DNA of 64,000 nt, taken from NCBI RefSeq assembly GCF_006838285.1, contig NZ_CP038228.1:1178001-1242000 (forward strand). The letters are read 5' to 3'. Under the pieces are notes generated by a model. The model was not told the origin of the DNA, made no database searches, and saw nothing but the letters and a program-made list of their open reading frames with translations. Positions within the stretch are counted from its first letter, which is position 1; each line of letters starts with the position of its first letter. The DNA comes from Xanthomonas translucens pv. cerealis. Lineage in GTDB: Bacteria; Pseudomonadota; Gammaproteobacteria; Xanthomonadales; Xanthomonadaceae. The position numbers were made by a program, and so were the translations under genes. Below are positions 9,527 to 19,250 of this stretch, in pieces.

Positions 9527-11113
9527 ATGTCGCTGCGCGCCGTAGTGCTTCTCTGCCTGTTGACCGCCGCCGCGCCCGCGCTGGCGCAGACCGCCACCAT
9601 CAGCGGCAGCGTCTATCAGGAGCGCGACGGCCACGCGGGCCGCGGCACCGGCGAGCGCGGCATCGCCGGCGTGCAGGTCTCCGACGGCGTGCACATCGTG
9701 CGCACCGATGCGCAGGGCCGCTACCGCCTCGACGTGGCGCCGGGACGCACGCTGTTCGTGATCAAGCCCGACGGCTACGCCTTCGCCAGCGCCGGCAACG
9801 GTTTGCCGGCGTACTGGCGGCACTACGCGCCGGCCGGATCGCCCAAGCTCAACTACCCGGGCATCGCGCCGACCGGCGGCGCCATCAGCGGCTGGGATTT
9901 CGCGCTGCGCGCGCAGCCGGCCGCGGCAAGCACCGAGGTGCTGGTGTTCGCCGACACCCAGACCGCCTCGGCGACCGATGTCGGCTACTACGCGCGCGAC
10001 ATCGTCGCGCCGCTGCTGGGCAAGACCCGCGCGCGCCTGGGCACCACCCTGGGCGACGTGGTCAGCGACGACCTGTCGCTGTATCCGGCGCTGAATGCCG
10101 AAACCGCCAAGCTCGGCGTGCCGTGGTTCCACGTGCCCGGCAACCACGACCTGAATTTCGACGCGGCCGACGATGCCGGCTCGCTGTCCAGCTGGCGCGC
10201 GGTCTACGGGCCGGATACCTATGCGGCGGAAGAGGGCGGCGCCAGCTTCGTGTTCCTCGACGACGTGGTCTACCAGCCGCAGAAGCAACCCAATTACATC
10301 GGCGGCCTGCGCGAGGACCAGTTCGCGTTCCTGCAGGCCTACCTGGCCACGCTGCCGAAGCAGCGGTTGCTGGTGCTGGGCATGCACATCCCGCTGTTCG
10401 ACGCCGCGCCGGGCAAGGAAACGTTCCGCCATGCCGACCGCGCGCGCCTGTTCGCGCTGCTGCAGCCGTTCGCGCAGGTGCTGGTGCTCAGCGGCCACAG
10501 CCATACCCAGCGCCACTACTATCACGGTGCCGGCGATGGCTGGCACGGCGCGCAGCCGCTGCACGAATACAACGTGGGCGCGGCCTGCGGCGCGTTCTGG
10601 TCCGGGGCCAAGGACGCCGACGGCATTCCCGCGGCGACGATGGCCGACGGCACCCCGAACGGCTATGCGCTGCTGACCGTGCAGCGCGATGGCCGCTATG
10701 CGCTGGCCTATCACGCCGCGCGTGCCGCGGCCGACGCGCAGATGCGCTTGCATGCGCCGAAGGTATTGCGCCGCGGCGCGTATCCGGCCTGGGCGGTGTA
10801 TGCGAACGTGTTCATGGGCGAGGACGGCAGCCGCGTGGAATACCGCATCGACGACGGCGCGTGGAAGCCGATGGCGCGCGTGCAGCAGCCGGATCCGGAC
10901 CTGCTCGCCGAGAACGCGCGCGACGACGCTGCCGACACACTGCGCGGCTACGACCGCTCGCCGGAAGCGATCCCGTCGCAGCACCTTTGGCGCGGCGCCT
11001 TGCCGACCGACCTGGCGGCCGGCGCACACCGCATCGACGTGCGCGCCTTCGACCGCTGGCGCGGCGAGCAGCGTGCAACCACAGACTATCGCCTGCAGAA
11101 CGCGACGCCCTGA
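9527..11113 (+). CDS. Secreted calcineurin-like phosphoesterase
   Basis: The 528-residue protein begins with a signal peptide (MSLRAVVLLCLLTAAAPALA, then QTATISG), so it acts outside the cytoplasm. A carboxypeptidase-regulatory-like or SdrD-like beta domain follows (about residues 25-125). The metallophosphoesterase core comes next: VFADTQT, GDVVSDD, GNHDLNF near 205, LGMHIPLF near 285 and SGHSHTQRHYYHG near 322. These supply the two-metal site ligands. The C-terminal 200 residues match the extra domain of this bacterial family. ATG 9527 was chosen because it starts the signal peptide exactly. The substrate is unknown. Confidence 0.85.
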   Translation: MSLRAVVLLCLLTAAAPALAQTATISGSVYQERDGHAGRGTGERGIAGVQVSDGVHIVRTDAQGRYRLDVAPGRTLFVIKPDGYAFASAGNGLPAYWRHYAPAGSPKLNYPGIAPTGGAISGWDFALRAQPAAASTEVLVFADTQTASATDVGYYARDIVAPLLGKTRARLGTTLGDVVSDDLSLYPALNAETAKLGVPWFHVPGNHDLNFDAADDAGSLSSWRAVYGPDTYAAEEGGASFVFLDDVVYQPQKQPNYIGGLREDQFAFLQAYLATLPKQRLLVLGMHIPLFDAAPGKETFRHADRARLFALLQPFAQVLVLSGHSHTQRHYYHGAGDGWHGAQPLHEYNVGAACGAFWSGAKDADGIPAATMADGTPNGYALLTVQRDGRYALAYHAARAAADAQMRLHAPKVLRRGAYPAWAVYANVFMGEDGSRVEYRIDDGAWKPMARVQQPDPDLLAENARDDAADTLRGYDRSPEAIPSQHLWRGALPTDLAAGAHRIDVRAFDRWRGEQRATTDYRLQNATP

Positions 11114-11455
11114 GTGAGCCGCGTTCGGCGCATTGATGCAACGGGCGCAAGAAGCGGCGTACGGTCAGGCTTCCTGCGTCGGGACTGAAGTCCCTCCCAC
11201 ATTGCGTCCAACCCGCTGCTGCGCGCTTTTGTAGGAGGCTTCAGCCGCGACGAATGCGTGGGCAAGCTGGTCGCTCTGCAAGCGAACTGTCGGTGCTGAA
11301 GCCCCTCCTACGGTGCAGCCGGCTGGCCTGCCGCGAAATCTTGTGTGAGCGACTTCAGTCGCGACGAGCGCGAGCAGCAAACTCTTCAGAGCCCGTGTAT
11401 TTGTCGGCACCGCTGAGCCAAGACACAAGACCCGCAAGGGATTTTCCGAATCCCA
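11114..11455. repeat. Cluster of four REP-like palindromes in alternating orientation
   Basis: No gene is seen. Four copies of the xanthomonad palindrome lie at 11179-11200 (minus), 11229-11252 (plus), 11289-11311 (minus) and 11341-11368 (plus). Their cores are GGGACTGAAGTCCC, GGCTTCAGCC, GCTGAAGCCC and GCGACTTCAGTCGC. The alternating arrangement resembles bacterial interspersed mosaic elements, which are mobilised by REP-associated (RAYT) transposases; no such transposase is in this window. Confidence 0.75.
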
Positions 11456-11483
11456 AAAACAAAAACGCCTCCGCGCGGGAGGC
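11456..11483 (-). terminator. Minus-strand intrinsic terminator
   Basis: On the minus strand, GCCTCC-CGCG-GGAGGC (positions 11483 down to 11467) is followed by a run rich in T (GTTTTTGTTTTTGG). This is a textbook Rho-independent terminator. The nearest annotated minus-strand gene ends 450 bases away at 11934, so the signal may end a long trailer or a separate small RNA. Confidence 0.7.
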
Positions 11484-11933
11484 TGTCGAAAGCGGGTGAT
11501 CCTGGCTGGCGAGCGAAGGCGAGCGGGCGGAAGGATCGGACGCAGCTGGCTGGCGTGAGGCTGGCGGGCTTGCTGCGGAATCAAGTTTAGCGAGCGCCAA
11601 GATTTGGTGATCAAACGCGACTCACTCGCATCTTCTCGTAACGCGGTGCACGAAAGACATGCGCTCGATGCTGCACTACACACTTTGTCGGATCGTCTCG
11701 AGCGGCTGTCGTAGCGCGACGCAAATGGTAGGCGCGGTCGTGCAAGGCGATGCCCATCGCCACACTGGAGCTCATCTCCCCCTGCGATCGAAGGAAGTCC
11801 CGTGGGAGAGAGGGGCGGGGCGAGGGTCGGGTCGAAGCCACTCGTCATGCTTTCGAATGCTGTCGCGCACGTACCGAACCTGCCGTCTCGGCCTCGTCGT
11901 CGGCATTCGGATCCGCAGCCTCGTCCGGCCTGG
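11484..11933. other. Gene-free stretch upstream of a minus-strand terminator
   Basis: No convincing protein gene is visible on either strand; the short open frames here lack family-like features. The minus strand of about 11484-11640 could encode a small RNA ending at the terminator at 11456-11483. I see no clear promoter, so this is only a possibility. Confidence 0.35.
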
Positions 11934-12926
11934 TTAGTGTCCGGCCTTGCCGTCTGCCGCGGTGGCCGGTGCTGCGGTCGTCTGCGTCTGCGCCTCAGCT
12001 TCCGGATAGGGATACGCCGGCGCCGCGACCGGCTGCAACTGCGCGCGCCAGCGCTGCAGCAGCGGGGCGATGCGCGCGCCGACGTACAACTGCGGATACG
12101 ACGGCGCTTCGCCTTGCGCCTGTTCGCGCGCGGTGATCTCGGCGGTGGCCAGGCGATAGCTCTCGACGAAATCGGTGGTGCGCGCCAGAGCGTCGATCAG
12201 CCAGGCGCGGCCGAAATAGGTGGCGCTGGCGGTGTTGCCGCAGCCGAACGAGGGCCGGTCGCGGCGCGCGGCGGTGATGATCAGCGTGTCCGGACTCTTC
12301 AGCGCCGGCACGAAGCCGCCCGAGTAGCAGGCCGACAGCACGATCACCCGGTTGCGGATGCCGGCGGCGTCGAGCAACCCGCGCAGTTCCTTGGGGGTGA
12401 TGGTGTCGTAGTCGGCGTCCTCGCCGGGGCCGAACTGCACATACAGTTCGTGCTGCTCGGTGCCGTGGCTGGTCAGGAACAGCAGCAGCGCGTCCTCGCG
12501 CCGGTCCATCAGCTTGCCGATCCGCTGCAGCGTATCGGCCAGGTTGTCGTACGAGGCCTGCGGCGCGTAGGCATGGGCGCCGAGATTGTCGGCGTGGTTG
12601 ATCAGGGCGACGATGCGCCCCGCTGCGCCGAAGCGCTGCGCGAACAGCTGGCGCAGATAATGGGTCTCGTTGCGGAACACGTCCTCGCTGGCGTCGCCGG
12701 CGAAGCCGACCACGTACAGGTCGGTGCTGCCCGGCCGCTGCTGCTGCAGCGCGGCCAATGCCTTGCGCAGTTGCGCCTGGTCGATCGGATCGACCGGCGC
12801 CGGCGCATTGGCCTGCGCCTGCGCCGCGCCGGGATCCGCATGGCAGGCCGGCAGTAGCAGCGCCAGCAGCAGGGTCAGGGCCAGGCGTCGGTACGGCAGG
12901 CTGCTGCTGCGCAGGAACGAAGGCAT
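11934..12926 (-). CDS. C13-family (legumain-like) cysteine peptidase, lipoprotein
   Basis: The protein has 330 residues. A hydrophobic leader ending in LLLALLLPAC suggests lipoprotein processing, with the acylated cysteine at about residue 27. The catalytic histidine is in FLTSHGTEQHELYVQFG and the catalytic cysteine in VIVLSACYSGGF, the arrangement of clan CD peptidases. The run LIITAARRDRPSFGCG is characteristic of bacterial C13 proteins. Start ATG at 12926 was chosen because it opens the leader; an in-frame start 20 codons upstream lies in proline-rich sequence. The cellular substrate is unknown. It is followed by mtnC on the same strand, about 60 bases away, without an obvious functional link. 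Confidence 0.8.
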   Translation of the reverse strand: MPSFLRSSSLPYRRLALTLLLALLLPACHADPGAAQAQANAPAPVDPIDQAQLRKALAALQQQRPGSTDLYVVGFAGDASEDVFRNETHYLRQLFAQRFGAAGRIVALINHADNLGAHAYAPQASYDNLADTLQRIGKLMDRREDALLLFLTSHGTEQHELYVQFGPGEDADYDTITPKELRGLLDAAGIRNRVIVLSACYSGGFVPALKSPDTLIITAARRDRPSFGCGNTASATYFGRAWLIDALARTTDFVESYRLATAEITAREQAQGEAPSYPQLYVGARIAPLLQRWRAQLQPVAAPAYPYPEAEAQTQTTAAPATAADGKAGH

Positions 12927-12986
12927 GGGCGGCGGCGGATGCGACAGAGGAAGGACGCGGCAGCGCGTGGCGATGCCGCGGGTCAC

Positions 12987-13685
12987 TCAGAACGCCAGCT
13001 CGGCGAAGCTGTCCACGCGCCGGTGGCCGTTGCAGGCGTCGCCCAGGCGCGGTTCGGGATAGTCCTCGCGGCGATCGACCAGCACCGTGTCCAGCCCGGC
13101 CTCGCGCGCGGCGTCGAGTTCGGCGACCACGTCGGACAGGAATACGATCTGCGCGGCCGGCACGCCGGTCGCCTCGGCGATGCGCGCGTAACTGGCCGCT
13201 TCGCGCTTGGCGCCGACCTCGGTGTCGAACCAGCCGGAGAACAGCCCGCTCAGGTCGCCAGCGTCGCTATGGCCGAAGAACAGTTTCTGCGCCGGCACCG
13301 AGCCGGACGAGTACACGTACAGCGGGTGGCCGTCGGCATGCCAGCGGCGCAGCGCCGGCGCGGCGTCGGGATAGATGTGCGCGGCGAAGTCGGCGTCGCG
13401 GTAGCCGGCCTCCCAGATCATGCCCTGCAGCGCCTTCAGCGCGGTGTGCTTGCGGTCCTGGTCGATCCAGCCCTGCAGCGTCTCCACGATCACCGCATCG
13501 GTGCAGATGCCGCCGGATTCGGTCGCCACTGCGTCCAGCCACTGCCGCACCTGCGGTTGCTGGCCGTGCTCGCGGACGAACTGGGGCAGGGCACGGCGCG
13601 CATAGGGGAACAGCACGTCCTTGACGAAGGAGATGCTGCTGGTGGTGCCTTCGATATCGGTCAGGATCACGCGCGGGCTGGCCAT
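12987..13685 (-). CDS. mtnC: Enolase-phosphatase E1
   Basis: A HAD-superfamily enzyme of 232 residues in the methionine salvage pathway. It enolises and dephosphorylates 2,3-diketo-5-methylthiopentyl-1-phosphate to the acireductone. [24 protein letters not shown] at the N-terminus contains the nucleophile aspartate and the family signature [25 protein letters not shown] is motif II and [16 protein letters not shown] is motif III. It starts three bases after the mtnD stop, so the two are co-transcribed. Confidence 0.95.
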   Translation of the reverse strand: MASPRVILTDIEGTTSSISFVKDVLFPYARRALPQFVREHGQQPQVRQWLDAVATESGGICTDAVIVETLQGWIDQDRKHTALKALQGMIWEAGYRDADFAAHIYPDAAPALRRWHADGHPLYVYSSGSVPAQKLFFGHSDAGDLSGLFSGWFDTEVGAKREAASYARIAEATGVPAAQIVFLSDVVAELDAAREAGLDTVLVDRREDYPEPRLGDACNGHRRVDSFAELAF

Positions 13686-13688
13686 CGC

Positions 13689-14255
13689 TCAGTTCGCCTC
13701 GCCGCGCAGCGCCGCTTCGTAGCGCGGGAAGCGCTGGGCGATGTCGGTGCCGGTGAAATGGCCGACCCAGCCGTCCGGCTCGGTGAAGAAGCGGATCGCG
13801 ACGAAGCGCGGCTCCGGGCCCATGTCGAACCAGTGGTGGGTGCCGTCCGGCACTGCGATCAGGTCGTTCTGCACGCATTCGATCTCGTACACCTTGCCGT
13901 CCACGTGCAGGGTGAACAGGCCCGAGCCGGCGACGAAGAAGCGCACTTCGTCTTCCTTGTGGAAATGCTCGTCGAGGAACTTCCTGCGCATTTCCTCGCG
14001 CTGCGGATGGTCCGGGGCGATGCTGACCACGTCCACGGTCTTGAAGCCATGCGCGGCCACCAGTCGGTCGATGTCGGTCTTGTAGGCGGCCATCACCGCT
14101 TCCGGGGTGGCGCCGGCCTCGATCGGCTGGTCTGCCTGCCAGCGCTCAAAGGTGACGCCGATCTTGCGCAGTTCGGCGGCGATCGCGTCGCCATCGCGGC
14201 TGTCGAACAGCGGCGCGTCGGGAGTGGTTTCGGCGAAGATGCGGAGTCGGCTCAT
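13689..14255 (-). CDS. mtnD: Acireductone dioxygenase
   Basis: A cupin of 188 residues that cleaves the acireductone from MtnC with oxygen, giving the methionine precursor ketoacid and formate (iron form). The metal ligands are in [14 protein letters not shown] (His-x-His...Glu) and in the later [11 protein letters not shown] histidine. [17 protein letters not shown] gives the start; the frame is open far upstream over mtnB but that part is antisense-like composition. It lies between mtnB and mtnC. Confidence 0.95.
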   Translation of the reverse strand: MSRLRIFAETTPDAPLFDSRDGDAIAAELRKIGVTFERWQADQPIEAGATPEAVMAAYKTDIDRLVAAHGFKTVDVVSIAPDHPQREEMRRKFLDEHFHKEDEVRFFVAGSGLFTLHVDGKVYEIECVQNDLIAVPDGTHHWFDMGPEPRFVAIRFFTEPDGWVGHFTGTDIAQRFPRYEAALRGEAN

Positions 14256-14359
14256 GGCGGCGGGCGAGGGCGTCGTGGAGGGGAGAAAAGGGTAGCAGCT
14301 GGCGGGGAAGCCGCCGTTGCGGCGCTGGAACGCTGTCGCGCGGCGCTGCGCGCCGGGGC

Positions 14360-15001
14360 TCAGCCGGCTGCGCGCAGCTTGCGCAGTTCCAGCTCGCAAT
14401 GCAGCAGGAACTCGATCGCTTCCAGGTGGCGGCGCGCCTGGGCCATGTCGCGGCCCCAGGCGTACAGGCCGTGGCCGTCGATCAGGTAGCCCCACAGCGG
14501 GGTGCGGTCCAGCAACGCGTCCACCTGCGCGGCCAGCACGGTCATGTCCTGGGTGTTGGCGAACACCGGCAGCTCCACCGCGGTTTCGTGGGTGTGGTTG
14601 CCGTGTAGCGCCTTCAGCAGTTCGTAGCCTTCCAGGCGCACGTGGCCGGCGCCGGCATACAGCCGCGAGGCGATCGTCTGCACCGGCGAATGCGTGTGCA
14701 GGACGCAGCCGATCTCCGGGAAACGGCGGTACAGTCGGGTGTGCAGCAGGGTCTCGGCCGACGGGCGGTGGTCGCTGCCGACGGCTTTGCCGTCGAAGTC
14801 CACCACCATGATGTCGGCCTCGACCAGCCGACCCTTGTCGCGGCCGGACACGGTGATCGCGGCATGCGCGGCGTCGAGCCGGTGCGAGAAGTTGCTGCTG
14901 GTGGCCGGGGTCCAGCCGGCCGCCGCCAGTTCGCGGATGTTGCCGATCAGTAGCTGGGCCAGCGTGCGCAGGCGTTCGGTATCGTAGGGCTGTGCGTTCA
15001 T
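14360..15001 (-). CDS. mtnB: Methylthioribulose-1-phosphate dehydratase
   Basis: A class II aldolase-like zinc enzyme of 213 residues. It dehydrates 5-methylthioribulose-1-phosphate, the step before Mtn[22 protein letters not shown] holds the phosphate-binding region, and HTHSPVQT supplies two zinc-ligand histidines, with the third in [12 protein letters not shown]. It is the first gene of a mtnB-mtnD-mtnC run on the minus strand, about 100 bases before mtnD. Confidence 0.94.
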   Translation of the reverse strand: MNAQPYDTERLRTLAQLLIGNIRELAAAGWTPATSSNFSHRLDAAHAAITVSGRDKGRLVEADIMVVDFDGKAVGSDHRPSAETLLHTRLYRRFPEIGCVLHTHSPVQTIASRLYAGAGHVRLEGYELLKALHGNHTHETAVELPVFANTQDMTVLAAQVDALLDRTPLWGYLIDGHGLYAWGRDMAQARRHLEAIEFLLHCELELRKLRAAG

Positions 15002-15010
15002 GCCCGTATT

Positions 15011-16447
15011 CTAGCGAGCCTGTGTGGCACGCAGACGGCTGTGGCGGAAGCCGTAGCCGAAATAGATCAGCAGGCCGAGCGCGGTCCAGCCGCCCATCAG
15101 CAGCCAGTTGTGCGCGGTCATCGCCGACAGCAGCGCCAGGCAGCTGAGCATGCCGGCGATGCAGATCGGCCACGCGAACGGGATGCGGAACGGGCGCGGC
15201 AGGTCCGGCTGGGTACGGCGCAGCACCAGGACCCCGGCGCAGACCGCGGCGAAGGCGATCAGCGTGCCCATCGAGGTCAGTTCGCCGAGCACGTCCAGCG
15301 GGAACAGCGCCGCCAGCAGCGCGATGCCGATGCCGGTGATCACCGTGTTGATATGCGGGGTGCGGTACTTCGGATGGATCTTGGTGAACACCGGCGGCAG
15401 CAGCCCGTCGCGGGCGATGATCATGAAGATCCGCGGCTGGCCGATGATCATCACCAGCACCACCGAGGACAGGCCGATCAGCGCGCCGACCTCGACCACC
15501 ACCCGTAGCCAGGTCAGCTGCGGGTGCGCGGCCACCGCGGTCACCACCGGCTCGTCGGTACCCAGCTGGGTGTAGGGCACCAGCCCGGTCATCACCGCCG
15601 CCATGGCGATGTACAGCACGGTGCAGATCACCAGCGACAGGATCATGCCGATCGGCAGGTCGCGCTGCGGCCGGTGCGATTCCTGCGCCGCCACCGACAC
15701 CGCCTCAAAGCCGATGTAAGCGAAGAACACCATCGCCGCGCCGCGCAGCACCCCGTCCATGCCGTACTTGCCGGGGCCGGCGTTGGCCGGAATGAACGGG
15801 TGCCAGTTGGCCGTGTCCACGTACTTCCAGCCGGCCGCGATCACCAGCAGGATCAGCCCGGTCTTCAGGATCACCATCGCCATGTTCATCGCCGAGGACT
15901 TGCGGATGCCGGCGTAGCACAGCCAGGTCAGCAGCAGCACGATGCCGGCGGCGGGCAGGTTGGCGATCGCGCCGGTGCGCTGCAGCTTGCCGTCCAGCGG
16001 CGCATTGACCAGGGCCGCGGGCAGGTGCATGCCGAAATGGTCGAGCAGGCTGAGGAAATAGCCGGTCCAGCTCACTGCCACGGCCGAGGACGACACGCTG
16101 TATTCCAGCACCAGCATCCAGCCGATGAACCAGGCCGCCAGTTCGCCGAAGGTGGCGTAGGTGTAGGTGTAGGCGCTGCCGGAGACCGGCACCATCGCCG
16201 CGAATTCGGCATAGGCCAGCGCGCAGAACGCGCAGCACAGCGCCGCCAGCACGAACGACAACATGATCGCCGGGCCGGCATGGTTGGCCGCGGCCTGTCC
16301 TGTGATGACGAAGATGCCGCCACCGATCACTGCGCCGATCCCCAAGGCGGTCAGACCCCAAGGGCCGAGCGAGCGCTGCAGGCCCAGGCCGCCGGCGTCT
16401 TCTTGGCTGGCGTGGGGGTGTTTGGTGGCCCAGAGTTGTTTGAACAT
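15011..16447 (-). CDS. APC-family amino acid permease (copy 1)
   Basis: An inner-membrane transporter of 478 residues with about 12 hydrophobic segments. [25 protein letters not shown] near residue 35 is the substrate-binding TM1 signature of the amino acid-polyamine-organocation superfamily, and [23 protein letters not shown] is the TM3 region. The short loop before TM1 and the overall pattern fit the cationic amino acid transporter branch; the substrate cannot be read from the sequence. I chose ATG 16447 (MFKQLWATK); twenty upstream codons look non-coding. It is a close paralogue of the next gene upstream. Confidence 0.88.
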   Translation of the reverse strand: MFKQLWATKHPHASQEDAGGLGLQRSLGPWGLTALGIGAVIGGGIFVITGQAAANHAGPAIMLSFVLAALCCAFCALAYAEFAAMVPVSGSAYTYTYATFGELAAWFIGWMLVLEYSVSSSAVAVSWTGYFLSLLDHFGMHLPAALVNAPLDGKLQRTGAIANLPAAGIVLLLTWLCYAGIRKSSAMNMAMVILKTGLILLVIAAGWKYVDTANWHPFIPANAGPGKYGMDGVLRGAAMVFFAYIGFEAVSVAAQESHRPQRDLPIGMILSLVICTVLYIAMAAVMTGLVPYTQLGTDEPVVTAVAAHPQLTWLRVVVEVGALIGLSSVVLVMIIGQPRIFMIIARDGLLPPVFTKIHPKYRTPHINTVITGIGIALLAALFPLDVLGELTSMGTLIAFAAVCAGVLVLRRTQPDLPRPFRIPFAWPICIAGMLSCLALLSAMTAHNWLLMGGWTALGLLIYFGYGFRHSRLRATQAR

Positions 16448-16507
16448 GGAGCGGTTCCTGTTGATCACCGCACATGGATGCGCGGGTTCGTGCGAGGGGA
16501 CTGGCAA

Positions 16508-17980
16508 TTAAACCTTGATGGCCAGGCGGCTGTGGCGGATGCCGTAGCCGAAGTAGATGAACAGCCCGATCACGGTCCAGCCGACGAACACCTTCCAGTG
16601 TTCCTGGAACGCCTGGAAGAACAGGAACAGGCAGGCCAGCGCGCCGAGCGGGCAGATCACCATCGCCAGCGGCACCCGGAACGGGCGCGGCAGGTCGGGC
16701 TTGGTGAAGCGCAGCACCATCACCCCGATGCAGACCGTGGCGAAGGCGAGCAGGGTGCCCATCGACACCAGTTCGCCGAGCACGTCCAGCGGGATCAGTC
16801 CGGCCAGCAACGCGGCCACCACGCCGACGAAGATGGTGCCGACGTAAGGCGTGTGGAACGTGCGGTGGACCTTGCCGAACAGCTTCGGCAGCAGGCCGTC
16901 GCGGGACATGGTGTAGAAGATGCGCGGCTGCGCCATCAGCATCACCAGCACCACCGAGGACAGGCCGGCGATCGCGCCGATCTCCACCGCAGTCTTCAGC
17001 CAGGCCAGGCTCGGGTACTGCTCCAGCGCGGTGGCCACCGGCTTGGCGGTGCCGAGCTGGGTGTAGGGCAGCAGGCCGGTCAGTACCGCACAGACGATGA
17101 TGTAGATGATCGTGCACACCGCCAGCGACACCAGGATGCCGATCGGCATGTTGCGCTGCGGGTCCTTGGTTTCGCCGGCCGAGGTGGAGACCGCGTCGAA
17201 ACCGATGTAGGAGAAGAACACGATGGAGGCGGCGCGGAAGATGCCGCTCCAGCCGAACTGGCCCGGCCCGGTGTTCTCGGGGATGAACGGGTGCCAGTTG
17301 GCCGGATCGATGTGGGAAATGCCGAAGCCGACGAACAGGCAGATCACCGCGACCTTGATCGCCACCACGATGGCGTTGACGAACGCGGACTGGGTGACGC
17401 CGACGTAGCACAGCGCGCTGACCGCGACCACGATCAGCACCGCCGGCAGATTGACGATGTTGCCGGAGGCGACGAAGGCATCGCCGTTCCAGGCCAGCGG
17501 CGCGCCGGCCAGTTCGGCGGGGAACGGCAGGCCCAGGGTGCCGCTGAGGAAACTGATCAGATAGGCCGACCAGCCGACCGCGACGCTGGAGCCGGCGAAC
17601 AGGTATTCCAGCACCAGGCACCAACCGATGAACCAGGCCACGCCTTCGCCCAGGGTGGCGTAGGCGTAGGAGTAGGCGCTGCCGGACACCGGCATCATCG
17701 CCGCGAATTCGGCATAGCACAGGCCGGCGAAGGCGCAGGCGATGCCGGCGAACACGAACGACAGCATCACCGCCGGTCCGGCGTGGTTGGCCGCGGCCTG
17801 GCCGGTCAGCACGAAGATGCCCGCGCCGATCACCGCGCCGATGCCGAGCATGATCAGGTGCTTGGCGGTGAGGGTCCGTTTCAGCGTGGCCTCGCCTTCC
17901 AGGCCGCCTTCGAACGGTTCGCCGGCATCGACGTGGCCGGCAGGCTCGATCGGCTTGACCCTCAACAGAGACTTCAGCAT
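16508..17980 (-). CDS. APC-family amino acid permease (copy 2)
   Basis: A 490-residue paralogue of the preceding permease with the same TM1 motif ([25 protein letters not shown]) and the same EFAAMMPVSGSAYSYAYATLGE segment. The two stand in tandem on the minus strand and look like an old duplication. Two starts are possible: ATG 17980 (MLKSLLRVK), with GGGA ten bases upstream, and ATG 17989 (MQRMLK); the first is preferred. The substrate is probably an amino acid, identity unknown. Confidence 0.88.
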   Translation of the reverse strand: MLKSLLRVKPIEPAGHVDAGEPFEGGLEGEATLKRTLTAKHLIMLGIGAVIGAGIFVLTGQAAANHAGPAVMLSFVFAGIACAFAGLCYAEFAAMMPVSGSAYSYAYATLGEGVAWFIGWCLVLEYLFAGSSVAVGWSAYLISFLSGTLGLPFPAELAGAPLAWNGDAFVASGNIVNLPAVLIVVAVSALCYVGVTQSAFVNAIVVAIKVAVICLFVGFGISHIDPANWHPFIPENTGPGQFGWSGIFRAASIVFFSYIGFDAVSTSAGETKDPQRNMPIGILVSLAVCTIIYIIVCAVLTGLLPYTQLGTAKPVATALEQYPSLAWLKTAVEIGAIAGLSSVVLVMLMAQPRIFYTMSRDGLLPKLFGKVHRTFHTPYVGTIFVGVVAALLAGLIPLDVLGELVSMGTLLAFATVCIGVMVLRFTKPDLPRPFRVPLAMVICPLGALACLFLFFQAFQEHWKVFVGWTVIGLFIYFGYGIRHSRLAIKV

Positions 17981-18149
17981 GCGTTGCATTTCCCAGGGGC
18001 GATCGGGGCGGTCTCGCCCCGGTAACGATGGTGCGCTAGGCCCAGGCAGGCCACGCAAGCGTCGTACCATGCCAAAGCCGGGCGGCCGCCACAAGCAGCG
18101 CTGTGCCGGCGGCGGCGATAATGGCCGACCCCGATCGCGAGAACCGCCC

Positions 18150-18701
18150 ATGCCGGACCTTTCCCTGCGCCGCCAGTTGCAGGCCTATGCCGCCCGTTGG
18201 CCGCAGCAGGCCGAGGTTGCTGCGCAATTCCTGGCGTTGCTGGACGATGCGCAGGACCCGTTCGTGCGCGAACGCCTGGACGGCCACTTCACCGGTTCGG
18301 CCTGGCTGGTCAGCGCCGACGGCACCCGCACCCTGCTGACCCACCACCGCAAGCTGCAGCGCTGGCTGCAGCTGGGCGGTCACGCCGACGGCGACCGCGA
18401 CCTGGCGCTGGTGGCGCTGAAGGAAGCCGAGGAGGAATCGGGGCTGTCCGGGCTGGCGCTGGAGGACGGCGCCCTGTTCGACCTGGACCGGCACTGGATT
18501 CCCGAGCGTCAGGACGTGCCCGGACACTGGCACTTCGACGCGCGCTATGTGGTGCGTGCCGGCGCCGACGAGGCGTTCGCGGTCAGCGCCGAGTCGCTGG
18601 CCCTGGCCTGGCGCCCGATCGCCGAGCTGCTGGCCGAGCCGGACCTGGATCCGTCGCTGCGGCGCATGGCCGGCAAGTGGCTGGCGCAGCGCGGCCGCTG
18701 A
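18150..18701 (+). CDS. Nudix hydrolase
   Basis: The 183-residue protein contains a Nudix box variant at about residues 86-108, GGHADGDRDLALVALKEAEEESGL. The distal EAEEESGL part, which binds metal, is intact. The usual glutamate after the first glycine is replaced and lysine stands for the catalytic-loop arginine. The fold should hydrolyse a nucleoside diphosphate-type substrate, which cannot be named. ATG 18150 gives the natural N-terminus MPDLSLRRQLQAYAARWP. Confidence 0.82.
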   Translation: MPDLSLRRQLQAYAARWPQQAEVAAQFLALLDDAQDPFVRERLDGHFTGSAWLVSADGTRTLLTHHRKLQRWLQLGGHADGDRDLALVALKEAEEESGLSGLALEDGALFDLDRHWIPERQDVPGHWHFDARYVVRAGADEAFAVSAESLALAWRPIAELLAEPDLDPSLRRMAGKWLAQRGR

Positions 18702-18794
18702 TGCGCGGGACTGGCGTGCGCGGGCGCTGAGCATCCGCCGCTGGCTGGGCGTGCATGGCGGGATTGGGTACCCTTGGGCGCCCGTTGCCTGTCC

Positions 18795-19076
18795 ATGCCC
18801 ATGTCCCGCACCGCTGCTGCCTTCACCTACCGCCTGGCGTTCCGCCCGCTCGACGAGCGGATGGCGTCGGCCGAACTGGCGCGCACCGTGCACCGTGCGC
18901 TGCTGGCGTTGAGCGGGCCGCCGCATGGCGTGACGATCGTCAGCCTGCAGCGCCCGCCGCGCGAGGACGGCGCCGGCCTGTACATGGAGGCAGTCACCAC
19001 CGGCCCAGAGCGGTGGTACCTGAAGGCCGACGATTATCTGTTGAGCGAGGGGTTGCGCGGCGAATTGCAGCCTTGA
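18795..19076 (+). CDS. Hypothetical protein
   Basis: A 93-residue reading frame with coding-type composition. It follows the Nudix gene by about 90 bases on the same strand. No domain is recognised. The sequence is a mixed alpha/beta pattern without signal peptide or membrane segment (for example VTIVSLQRPPREDGAGLYMEAV). Two adjacent starts (18795 and 18801) are possible and neither has a strong ribosome binding site. Confidence 0.5.
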   Translation: MPMSRTAAAFTYRLAFRPLDERMASAELARTVHRALLALSGPPHGVTIVSLQRPPREDGAGLYMEAVTTGPERWYLKADDYLLSEGLRGELQP

Positions 19077-19250
19077 TCGGGACCGGGAACCCGGGAGAGC
19101 GGCGGCGCTGGCGAGTCAGCTCTTCGACGGCGATCGGGCTTGGATTGTTTCCGGTGACGCAAACCCGCGAAGGTACGAGAGCGGGAAACAGGCGCGGAAA
19201 AGCAGATCACGCAACCCACGCCCTTTCGGGTCCCTGGTCCCCGGTCCCGC

